A DNA stretch of 64,000 nt. It comes from Neurospora tetrasperma FGSC 2508 (lineage: Eukaryota; Ascomycota; Sordariomycetes; Sordariales; Sordariaceae). The translations under genes were made by a program, and so were the position numbers. Location: contig NW_009799102.1 in NCBI RefSeq assembly GCF_000213175.1, positions 3,557,249 through 3,621,248 on the forward strand, written 5' to 3'. Below are positions 32,221 through 43,600 of this stretch, in pieces (position 1 is the first letter of the stretch; every line of letters begins with the position of its first letter). The notes beneath the pieces are model-generated. The model worked only from the letters and a program-made list of their open reading frames with translations, had not been told where the DNA came from and made no database searches.

Positions 32221-33449
32221 CTACATCGGACGACAGTTAGTCTGTAGATGAGGGTCAAGCTTGAAGCCACGGAGAGCACCAATGGCCTTATTGGCGTCTT
32301 GGATCAGGCAGTCGATCTTCGAATAAGGTCCAAATCCTGGATGCCACTCAAGCTCTCGAGGCCACTCACGCTCTTGACGACACTCCGTCTCTCCGACGTC
32401 CGATTCTGTGGAAGGAGTCAACACCGCTTCATCGTCACTAGAGGTATCATCGTCATCGTCAGCGTTATTGCCATCCTCCTGAGTCTCCTCTTCCATACTC
32501 CAATAGCCACTGTCGTGGTCCTTGTCACTTCGTACCTCCGTTGCCTTTTCATCCTGCACGCCTGTTTGCGCATCGTGTTCCACGTTGTCTTCCACATCTT
32601 CCACGTCTTCCACGTCTTCCACGTCTTCCACGTCTTCCACGTCTTCCACGTCTTCCACGTCTTCCACGTCTTCCACGTCTTCCACGTCTTCCACGTCTTC
32701 CACGTCTTCCACATACTCCTGATGTTCAGTTGCATCTTGATGGCCTCCGTCGTAGCTATCCTTCATATTTCCAATTTGGACGTCGTGCCATCGATAACAG
32801 AGAATATATTGATAATAGGCAAAATTGGCAACCCAGATTTTGGTGCTCACTATCCGCAAAAGACAACACAAGTAAATGTCAGCATATATCCCCAACTTGT
32901 CCCATATAGCATGGACACACCACCACAGCACACTTTGCGCGCCACTCTTTCGCATTCACGGTTTCTCAGCAATGAAACATATCACTCACCTTTCCGAATC
33001 TCCACATGAAGCTCCTTCGTCAACCTCTGCAGCTCCTCAGTTGACACGTCTTCCGGCACCCCGCTAATCAGCCCCACCGGATCCCTCGTCCAAGTCTGCG
33101 CCATCGCCGCAGCCAAGTACCACAACGCCCACGGCTCAAGGATAAACAACCCTTCGAACGCAAAGATCGGTGACTTGCAAATACTTCGTAGAGTCTCCAT
33201 GATGACCAACAAGTTGTTGACGCCCTTCATCGGCCATTCTTGGACATGGATGGGATGGCTCTCTGGGTGAGGGACATGGAGTAGAAATTCCTCCCATGAT
33301 GCGATGTGCCGCGGAGTGTTGAGTTTGAAGCGGCGGATGAGGTCAAAGGCTAGGTGTAGGTTGGCCATGCGGGTGGCCCAGAACAACCGGCTTTCGGGAT
33401 AGGGGAGGTAGGACGTGGGGAGGTTGTAGATGTAGGTGGAGGGTTCCAT
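32221..33449 (-). CDS. Hypothetical protein with (VED)n acidic repeat, 362 aa
   Basis: Exon 1 (33449-32990) and exon 2 (32849-32221) join across a 140-bp intron (GTGAGT...GATAG); the sum is 1089 bp, in frame. The junction reads HVEIRKVSTKIWVANFAYYQ. Exon 1 encodes a fairly hydrophobic, Trp-rich fold (YNLPTSYLPYPESRLFWATR, PIFAFEGLFILEPWALWYLA) with no domain I know. Exon 2 encodes fourteen Val-Glu-Asp-type tripeptides (32588-32713), then an acidic stretch with five Asp in a row and a final conserved-looking ELEWHPGFGPYSKIDCLIQD. The arrangement, a folded N-terminus with a disordered acidic C-terminus and a terminal motif, suggests a real protein. It is convergent with the oxygenase, 230 bp apart. 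Function unknown. Confidence 0.72.
32588..32713. repeat. 9-bp coding minisatellite, 14 units
   Basis: Fourteen units of TCTTCCACG (126 bp) are nearly perfect; only the first and last end in ACA instead of ACG. On the minus strand it encodes the VED array. None of the six frames contains a stop. Confidence 0.95.
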
Positions 33450-36136
33450 TGTTCGGTTGGTTGGCGATAGATGGAGTAAGGATATCGGAACTAGGTAGAA
33501 CGCTGGTATTCAAAATATTGTCTAAAATGTGGTGGATGGGTTAGAAAGAATGCGGTGAGCAAGGACTTGGAGGAGATGTGTGTCGGAGCTTCAGGGTTCC
33601 CAAGATTAGCTGCTTCTTCTCGTTAATTCCGAATCTCAACGTCTGTTAAGAGCATCTTTACGACATAGACCTCTAGCCAACACAAGGGAAGGTGCAATGC
33701 TATCAACCAGGGATGGATGGGAAGGGGCTAAAATCTTCAAGACCAACTCTCTTGATGGACCTCTTGAACACTAAGACAAGGCACAACGTCGTAAGTAAAC
33801 AATCCCCCTTTTCCCACGCCAATCAATACAACTGCATACCCCTATCGCTTTTGGCTGCGGAAATCCACCTCGACAAAGCCATTGACTTTGATCGCAAAAC
33901 AGCATATCATGATACTGAAGCTCTAATCCTTTCCCACCAACCCACGGTGTTTGTCGCTGTGTTCCTTCCCCGGATCACGGTACTATTTGCTCGTTCAATG
34001 TTTGCAGGCACTACCTTCCAGTCGCGCATTCGTGCACTTTCACAACAGACCTTGGGCTGAACCTTCCAATCACTAATTCTGAGCAACGTGGATCACATAT
34101 CCGTCCATCATATTCATCGGCGACAATTGTTAAGCTTCAAAAGCTACTTGTCACTGCTTGAATGGCCTGTCTGACCTCCGGCGCAGCTATTTCGCTCGCT
34201 CGAGCCTGACCGGAGTGAGTTAGACCTCATCCCGAAGCTGGTCAGTGCTCAGGGACGCCCTTGTGCTTCCATTTACCCGAGATTTTTCATCCCATGCTCA
34301 GGTCCTATCATGTGTTTTTCAAGATACAAGTGTGTCGGCTCATCTTCAGAGCAAGGTTGAACCGTTGAAGTGATAAAGGTCATTAGCTCCCACGGTTCAG
34401 CAGATCAGCCCTAACTGGCGAGACGGAACTGGGCCTCGCCCACACAGACGTCCAACCGCCGGAAACGAACATCAAGACGGCTGGGAATAGGAAGATCAGA
34501 TAAGAGATAGAAGCTAGATCAGGCAGGGCACCGATGTTTCAGCAAAGGCCAAAGCGACAACTGGAGTGACATCCGCCTCGTGCGGTTGCCCAGAAGTCAT
34601 GGTAGTGCATGAGGTCAGTGTGCCGAGTTACCACATTATCTTGATCATCTCTATTCACACTACCTCGAGCGAAAATGATCATCGTCTGAGCAAAGGACAG
34701 AGGATGAACAGGATCTACGACCTGCTTGTTTGGGGTTGCCCTGAACATCATCATCCCTCGACTACATAGTATGTCCAGATGATCAAGACGATCGGTTGAT
34801 AGAAGACAAGATCGTCGTCGACTATTGGAAGTGGAATACAACGCACATGTTCCGTTTATACCCCATATATACAATGTAGATGTACTACACTATACAGTAA
34901 TACTGTCTGTCTCCGTTTACTGTCATCCTTCTTCGCGTCTCCGTTCTGTCTTTGCATTCCACGGACGCGCAGGCATTTACACACAAGTCCGATTCCGCAT
35001 TCCATTCCATTCTTTCCTCATGCAGCATTGACACCTGAAGGTCCGCACATCCATCCATCCATCCATCCGCCCACTGATATTTGCACCGCAAACCGCAGAA
35101 ACCGTTCGACGTTTCCATTGGTACATGCAGAACCGTTAGAGTTGCATAACGATTGCATATGCAGTGCAGTGCATTGCACACGGACGGGCGGGCGGGTACC
35201 TGGCATAACATACAAGCTGTTGTCTACGGAAAGAACTGCATGAAACAACTTTATCCGTAGGTATCTTTGTTTGCAGTGAATGAACCGTTCACGGCCCGGC
35301 GACGACCACAACGGAACGACCAACGGAACGGTTACTTAGAACATGTGGTTGACTCTAGCGGCACAAACGGAAGCTTGATCCATGATTTAACTACCCCCAT
35401 ACCAGGAGGAAACCAGGCAAGGGCAGGGCAGTATCATATCTCCCGACATAGTAAAGGCTGCAAGTGGTGTCGTGTCTGTCGTAGGGCTTAAACATCCCCA
35501 TCGCCATGGTCCGTTTTTACCACAGTGATGGGATGGACGGATGCAACGCTGCTTGCTCTTCAACCCCGGTGCTTGTACCTACCTGTACCGGTCTACCGGT
35601 CTACCGGTCGAGACCTGAAATGCCTCATCCAAGGTTCTTAATCCTTCCAATATGCAAAACGAAGCGACACTCGTTGTCGTAGTCACTGTTTACAAGGGCA
35701 AAGTTTCACCTCAGTGAGTGACTGGTTGACCAGGGTTTTGGTCCTTCTCTGGAGCTTCGAGAAGGGTTCTTTTGGGGGAGGTGTCTGATGGTCTTTGACG
35801 CAGAAGTGGACTGGAAGCCCCACAGTGACGCCGAGGGAGGGATCGAGATCGTGATCGGTGTGTTGCCCTCAAACTGAATGAACTTCCTCGTGTATGTAGT
35901 GTAGTTTGGGCTTGCAGCTCCTTCCACCCCTGATCAGCGCAGCCTGCATAGGCAGCATTGGGCTGTCATGTTTGTAAACTTGGAGACAGGACTGAACCGT
36001 TTTCGTTCGCCCTGTTGCGTCGCGCCCTATTGCTGATGGAGTCCGCGGGTCCTTACATTAGTCTAGTGTAGTCTAGTGTAGTGTAGAGTCCGAGGGTCCG
36101 TATCGACAAGGTTAGTGTTAGTGTTTCTGTGGCGTG

Positions 36137-36138
<2 letters not shown>
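33450..36138. other. Gene desert, first part; no gene seen
   Basis: Short frames only. It includes (CATC)n at about 35047-35070, three copies of ACCGGTCT at about 35587-35611, and a run of TAGTGTAG repeats at 36060-36085. I see no domain, splice-consistent gene or RNA. Confidence 0.45.

Positions 36139-36170
<32 letters not shown>
36139..36170. repeat. (GT)16 microsatellite
   Basis: Sixteen perfect GT units, followed by an AT-rich flank. Confidence 0.97.
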
Positions 36171-36171
<1 letters not shown>

Positions 36172-36792
36172 ATTTGGTTTAGCGTTGTATCCAGGAGATT
36201 GGGTATGTAAGGAATGTGGTCTGTGGTGTTTGGGGTTGAGGTTATTAAACGGTCCCCAGTTTTTTTCTTCTTTTTCTGTGTGTGGTGTAGTGTAGAAAAA
36301 CGTTTTGACCTCTCTGGGGGAAATGAAACGACCAAAAACTATTTTTGCTTGGTAGTGTAGAGGTATGTAACTTGTTTCGTTGGGTTCAATTCCGTTCGTT
36401 CAGTTTGTCCCCCCGCCCCAAATGACGAGTCACACCTTGAATGGAAATTTCCACGACTCTCAAACGAACACCCAACCCGCGCGCGGAATTGATACCGTCG
36501 ATGCAGTGGCCTTCCATTCACGGATTTTTCCATATTGCTTCTTTACATGAGTGTATCACAACTCGAAAAAGTGATAACCGAATACAACAAACTGTCGGAA
36601 CCCGTTCCCCGGTTGCTTGATAGGTATGTACCTTGCTTCTATGACCTACCTGCCTACTCACCAACCTTGACCATGGACACTCACCCACTCGCTCGCACCG
36701 TTCGGCAAACGGAAGACAGGTACCTCTACCATACATAGGTGTTCGCTCGCTCGAACTTCGGGCCATCCGGGTGGAAATGGAATTAGCGATTA
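36171..36792. other. Intergenic before the gap
   Basis: No gene is seen. Pyrimidine-rich patches lie at about 36255-36280. The segment ends at a poly-C tract. Confidence 0.5.
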
Positions 36793-36814
36793 CCCCCCCC
36801 CCCCCCCCCCCCCC
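36793..36814. repeat. Poly-C tract, left edge of gap
   Basis: At least 22 consecutive C bases run into undetermined sequence. Confidence 0.95.
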
Positions 36815-37653
36815 NNNNNNNNNNNNNNNNNNNNNNNNNNNNNNNNNNNNNNNNNNNNNNNNNNNNNNNNNNNNNNNNNNNNNNNNNNNNNNNNNNNNNN
36901 NNNNNNNNNNNNNNNNNNNNNNNNNNNNNNNNNNNNNNNNNNNNNNNNNNNNNNNNNNNNNNNNNNNNNNNNNNNNNNNNNNNNNNNNNNNNNNNNNNNN
37001 NNNNNNNNNNNNNNNNNNNNNNNNNNNNNNNNNNNNNNNNNNNNNNNNNNNNNNNNNNNNNNNNNNNNNNNNNNNNNNNNNNNNNNNNNNNNNNNNNNNN
37101 NNNNNNNNNNNNNNNNNNNNNNNNNNNNNNNNNNNNNNNNNNNNNNNNNNNNNNNNNNNNNNNNNNNNNNNNNNNNNNNNNNNNNNNNNNNNNNNNNNNN
37201 NNNNNNNNNNNNNNNNNNNNNNNNNNNNNNNNNNNNNNNNNNNNNNNNNNNNNNNNNNNNNNNNNNNNNNNNNNNNNNNNNNNNNNNNNNNNNNNNNNNN
37301 NNNNNNNNNNNNNNNNNNNNNNNNNNNNNNNNNNNNNNNNNNNNNNNNNNNNNNNNNNNNNNNNNNNNNNNNNNNNNNNNNNNNNNNNNNNNNNNNNNNN
37401 NNNNNNNNNNNNNNNNNNNNNNNNNNNNNNNNNNNNNNNNNNNNNNNNNNNNNNNNNNNNNNNNNNNNNNNNNNNNNNNNNNNNNNNNNNNNNNNNNNNN
37501 NNNNNNNNNNNNNNNNNNNNNNNNNNNNNNNNNNNNNNNNNNNNNNNNNNNNNNNNNNNNNNNNNNNNNNNNNNNNNNNNNNNNNNNNNNNNNNNNNNNN
37601 NNNNNNNNNNNNNNNNNNNNNNNNNNNNNNNNNNNNNNNNNNNNNNNNNNNNN
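36815..37653. other. Assembly gap (839 N)
   Basis: Undetermined bases. Any reading frame crossing it is an artefact. The N count may be an estimate of gap size. Confidence 1.
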
Positions 37654-37674
37654 CCCCCCCCCCCCCCCCCCCCC
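37654..37674. repeat. Poly-C tract, right edge of gap
   Basis: Twenty-one C bases on the same strand as the left tract, so the gap may be one long C-rich tract. Confidence 0.95.
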
Positions 37675-40600
37675 ATCTCTGCCTCATCAGGGCTAGTGAT
37701 CAGTCGGTACCTGCAGTAGCGTCGCTAGGCGTGCTAGCGCGCAACTCCACCGGCCACGAGGACGTCCCAGCAGACGAGATGTCCCAAACGGAGTCTCCCA
37801 GGAACCTTGACTGAGAGACTGGAACTTTGGAAAACTTCTGGAAGGAGTCAGGTTCAAAGAAGCAAAGAATCCCGCTGCCAGTTCTGTGCCTCCTCGCTTG
37901 TCATTTCCCCTCCCGGGGGCACTGACCAGTCATATTGTTGTCGGTCGCTTCTGTTTGCCGGCATGGAATCGCATAGCATAGCATAGCATAGCATGGCGTG
38001 GCATGGCATGGCATCGCCGTTCCCTCCGTGTGCGAGATTGGACCGGGGGTTGAGTCCGTGGGCATGTTTGGGCACCTGGTTCCCCGGCAAATATGAACAA
38101 GGATGGAGGAAAGGCCGGCCCCGGTTTTTTTTTTTTAATTCTCAGCTTCGATTGCGCTTCCACTTTCCTTCTTACCCTCCTTTTGCTTCTTTGGCTTCTT
38201 CGTGATTCTAGCCTCTTTCCCCTTTTGGGTTCATTGCTTAAATTGGAACACTCCACGCTCCGTTTTGCAAGGTTGATAACAAAAGGACGTTTTCAAATTG
38301 ACACCCTCTTCTTTTCCCTGCCATGGGCTATTCTAGTGTGGTTTCGTAGGGATTAGTTTGCGGCAGTCACCCCTCCCTCGGCCGGCCCTGGGTGTTTGGG
38401 TCTCGATTGTTCCATTTTGAACCGAACATGATGTCGTGAGATATCCAAAGCCCAATGTCATGCAATGTCGGAAAGCTCATGGCGAAAAGACGAGATTTCG
38501 TTTTTATTTTTGAGAAGCGAAGACCAGGGACAGACTGAACCGACGCGAAGTCGGGACATGCCGAACGTGCTTGCTAATCAACATCAGCCAGCCAGTCTTT
38601 TATTGTCAACATGCGAAACGGTCATGATTCGGCCACCAGGTACTGTTTTCCTCATGTTATCCATTCACAAGGAAATCGCCGTGACTTTACCCATGTTCCG
38701 GCCCCGGTTCCGAGCCTCCCTCCCATTGCCTGGTAAGTCCGACAAGTGGGACCGGCATTACCTCACCCGGCCTCACCAGGCTCACGCAACATGCAACACG
38801 CCCCAGTTGTCTTCCCCGGGCCTTATCCCCTTGCCGTTCCGGCGCCGGTAATCCTCAACCCCGGTGCTTCAACCCTATGGGGACTTGCCCCCAAGCTTGC
38901 CCTGTACTGCCTGAAGCAAGCCCGCTCGGTGATCCCGGACTAACCCCCGATTACCCACTGAATCCTGGACCTCCGATGTAAAGCCAGCCAAAGCCAGCTT
39001 CAGACGCAGTTTGACGTCAAAACTAGGATCCTTTTGATGGGGACCGGACAGGGCATCGAATCGCATCCACCGGAAGGGTAGTCCAGGACGGTAACGACCG
39101 GGTCCGAAGGGGATGGGGAAAGCCTTCTGGAAGGACAGAAACGGTGCGGGAGAAGGAGTGGAGCAAATGCAGGACCCCGGAGAAACTGTCATTAATCCAC
39201 TTCCCACTTCCACTTCCACGCCACCCACCACGCTGAGCTATCACAAACCCTTGATCCGTTTCTGACAAGTCAGGAATATGAAAACATGCCCCCAAATGCG
39301 TGGTGGGATAAATGGGGACAGGGTTTGGTGACGGACTCTCCCCCGTCAAATGTTCCGTTGGGGGAATGGTTTCAATCAATATACATGTATGTATATTGAT
39401 ACATGTAAAACGTTTGCACCGTGTTTGATGATTGTTAAGTATAACTTGAAACCACCCTGTTGGTGGTGGAATCCGTTAGTTGTAACGTTTTGATCGGTTG
39501 TAACATGAAAGTAGATGGTACCTGCCTTCTTGCGTCTTTCGGATTTGATTATGTTGTCTTGTTTTTTTTTTTTGTTGGTGTTGATATTGCAAGATGCTGG
39601 CAATGGTAGTTGTGATCACTGTCATTTTCACATGGTTAACCGTGACAGGGGAATAACTACCTAGAGACCTGACTAAACAGCATAGCTTCTTTCATGCCTT
39701 GAGTTGTATCATTACCTTTGTGTTGATGATCAACTTTTGTTCCATCTTAAGGATCGATGGTAAGATTGACAACGAAAATCAGGCGTGTTGATGGATTGCT
39801 TCCATCCCCCTTCCATCTCACTTTCTGTCCTTGCTTTTTCCTCTTTCTCTTTCAGGCCGCCCCCAATACTCAATCCTCTCGTTTGTTGACTTGATTTCAT
39901 CTGTCACTTGGGGGCCATTAAGCAAACACAATCAATATCAACGCCAGTTGCCATTGAGTTGACAGGTTAGGTGACATTCGCCACGCACGTACGGCGGCGA
40001 CGCCGCAAATGTTTCAATGCTGTGTGATTGACAAGCCTCGTCCTTCCCAGCAAGCCACCACGATCGCCAATAGCCATGCAACGCCATGCAATGCCATACT
40101 ATGCTTCATCTTTCTAAACGATCAACGGTTAAAGCGCCACCACGCGCACTGTTCACCATTTGGGAACGTCTGTTGTTTGGTGTGGTATTTCAAAGTGAAA
40201 ACAGTAGAGATAGAGGTAATTAACCGACTTGCATGTATGGTCCTTTTCCCACGCACCGTGTCTCGTCTACCATCCATGTAAATACATAATCATCCCACCA
40301 ACTTACTGCATTATCGGCCGTTGTCAAGTTGAGGTGCGCCACGTCGGCAATGGTCTAGGTAGGTCGCCTTTCAACTCTCAAAGCCCGTCATATTGGCTGT
40401 CGCGAGTCGTGCGTGGACTCAAACATATGTAATGTCTCGTGAAAGTTGAAGTCAAACGTCGGTGGCTTGATCGGACGGATCTCTGTTACTCTCAATGTCA
40501 ATTGAATATAGTAGCTGTTCAAACTGCCGGCCGATGGTATTGACTGACTTGAGTAAGTAAGTCAATGAAGTGGTGTTAACGAACGTCCCGATCAGACATG

Positions 40601-43600
40601 AATGGTGCGTGGTATATTTGAGTTGCGTGGGTGTGGGCGTGGAAGTCCGCCATTACCATGAGTCCATAACAATCTGTTTACGTAGGGCAGGTGAACGGCT
40701 TTGATTCAGCCATTCCTTATCCTAGTTCACACCCACCTGTCATGATCATGTCAGTTAGCCTTTCCCGTGAGGCGAGTGCGGGTGCACAGAGACAACTAAT
40801 AAGTGTCAGTCAGTCACTAAGTCAGTCCGTATTAACATGACGACTGACGTGACTGGCGGCTGGCGGCTGGCGGCTGGAGGTGTCTGATACCTGATGGTTC
40901 GTGGGGGTCTCGCCGGTTCCTACTTCTGCCGTCGCTAATAACAGGGGAGGGGGCTTGAAGCAGTTGGGTGATGCGGCGTTCTGGCCATCTGTCAGTTATT
41001 TATGAAGACAGCTGCGGTTCGGCTATGCTTGTCTCAGTCACTTGTAAGTCGTTGCAAATCGTTGCAAGTCTGAGACAGAATAGATGGAAACAAGGCACGC
41101 CATTTCGGCAACGGGCCAACTCATTTGGAGAATGGCTGTCTTGGATACTCTATTCTTTATGTCCGTATACCTAAGTCATTCAAGAAGACTATCAGTCAGC
41201 TTCTCTCTTGATGATAGCCCCATCCGCTTGTCGTTGGACAAAGTGGTGAAGATCAAACTTGGGTCATAAAATGACTGGTCAACATACGCATGAGGGAAGA
41301 CACGACGTAAAACCTACCGATGTCGTGCACCATCGCCTGCTTGACTCACTGGCGAAGGGAATACAAACCCGTAATTGCGACGCTCAACCTAGCATAGGTA
41401 GGGCAATTTGTGCACAGAGTAATTCCCGGTTGATCCAGCTGTATAGGTTTGCCGTTACGTCCGCTCGACTGCTCTTTTTAGATTATGAGTGTCTCTCTTC
41501 CCCAGAATATGGCAACACCTGAGATTCGGAGATCATGTCGTCTCACATTCATCCGATCTTATGTACGATCCGTAGGTGTGAGGCAGGGCAGACCTTTCCT
41601 TCTGAATACAACGTTGAAGTTGACATTGACCGCCAGCAAGTGTACTCGGGGCCTTCATGTTTGTTGACAAACCTGATGCTGTATCGATACCCATCAGCCC
41701 TCTGAAAGACACATGGCTTATACGTGATCCTTAACAGCATGAATGTCACAGCTTATTTCTCGAGGGACTTCCGCTCGAGCTGACATTCAACGTGATGTTC
41801 AGGGGGCATGTCACGGTCTAAACACTTAGTGACCTATCAGGAGAGTGCATGACCAACACCACAAGACCAACAACGATAAGATCATCATCAAAGGAAAAGT
41901 CCGTGATGAAGCCAACAGAAGTCACATGATCCAAGGCGAATGCATCCCCGGAAAAAGAAAACTTGGGGGCCCAGATCATCAGGCCGCTGTCTTCTTTTCT
42001 TCTTTTGTTTTCGGTTTTTTTTCTCCGCGGTCACTACTGCATAATAGCTGAGCCAGGCACCCAGGGTCATGCACGGATGGACTTCCCATTGGCAACTAAC
42101 CGCCCGGGGCGCGGGAGCCGAGTGACGATCATCGATGCGCTATTTGCCCTGCTGCCCTAGCACCAACGGGGAGATTCGTCACATTTTGTCTGTCTGTCTG
42201 TCTGTATCCAATGCCACTTGGCGCACCCAATGCAAATGACTCGCCTCAATGTTCGTTTCACTCGTCACCTTATGCTTGAAATGAATCACTAGGTTTTGGG
42301 TCCGGAGTAGATGGGCTGATAAAACCCTCCGTTTTGTGCAGGGAATGCAAAAGCATGAAAGGAATACTCCAAACGAAAAGTGAAGCGACCGACTAAGCCT
42401 TTGACTGGCCCGAGCCGTCGCGGCCCTGAACCCATCGCGTTGGGTGTTTGGGTAATAATGGTCTGTGACTCATCCACGTGTGATGCAGTTTGCATGGTGA
42501 TTGATTGATGAGAAAGGGCAACAGTGACGGCCAAGTTTTTCGACGATCAAGCATGAAAACAAAACGCTTTCCGCTGTAGCAATCAATCAAGCAGCCGTCA
42601 TCACAATTTGCCCCCTTCGTGCGTGTTTCAGGAGAGCAAGCAAAACCTGATCCAAGGGCTACTCCAAAGGCTTCCAGCCAGCTGGGCTAATGGGGCTCAG
42701 TCAGCGTGCCGGACCCGACATTGATTGCGTAAAATGGGAGTGTGTGCTGTGTAGTGTGAGCGGCCGGCGATCCGCTCGTCATTGTGCTTTGTCGGGTACC
42801 AAACTTTACCCATGTTCACGACGAGGAGGGTTGAGGGAACGCTAATGCAGGAACACATTTACGACCCTTGCAAGGTGTAGAAAAGGCACTTCCGTTCCGC
42901 TCACTCGGTGCCCCGGGGGCGTGCGTGTGTGCATGCGAGCTTGCCGTTTCGTAGCACGGCCTGTTCCCTTTTTGTTACCGCTGCAAGGTACCAAGACCGG
43001 GTTCCCAGGTTGAACCATGACGGAGGGCTGGCACCTTTTCTGTTGTATATCGGTACCTTGGTTGGCCTCTCCCCGTGGCTGAGCTCAGCCAGGCCAGGTA
43101 CAAGTCGCGGGACGGTGGGATCTGAGACGTTTACGGATGACCGTCTCAGAGGGGACAGAACCAAGTACACAGTACATGACTAGCCACCGTTCTGTGTTTG
43201 CAATGTCTCACAACTTCTCAGCCTTTCCGTTCAACTCAGCAGTCTCAGCACGGAGGGGCCAAAACATTACTTACCTAGGCTGCCACAACGAAGGCACTCC
43301 GTATTGTCCGGTTCTATTTCGCTTCAGAAATACTGTCCGGTTCAAACGGATCTCCAGGTGCAGCATCGCAGTGGTCAAGCATGATGAGGCTCAGCATACA
43401 CGGTATGCAACATTGAGGATAGGTGGACCGGATCCGTTCCCCGGGTTGTCGCTTCGGCCTTCTGAATGTATGTCATCCTGGAGACTGATCCGTGGTGCCG
43501 CCGTCGCCTTTCCACTTGTGCATCGTTTTGCCGCCGCATTTGTCTGCCTAGACTTGCGTGTTTGCGTCGGATCGTCCCTAACCGCAAACTCCATCTATCC

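Noticed and set aside
32418-33009. Other long frames over the VED minisatellite on both strands
   Set aside because: The 9-bp unit has no stop in any frame; only the minus frame joins through a good intron to a protein-like exon.
36360-36410. GGGTTCAATTCCG resembling a tRNA T arm
   Set aside because: No cloverleaf can be drawn upstream of it.
36518-37814. Long reading frames across the N gap on both strands
   Set aside because: They consist of undetermined bases and poly-C/poly-G, so they are artefacts.
42188-42205. Short repeats considered as a possible CRISPR-like array
   Set aside because: They are simple microsatellites without spacers, and the organism is a eukaryote.
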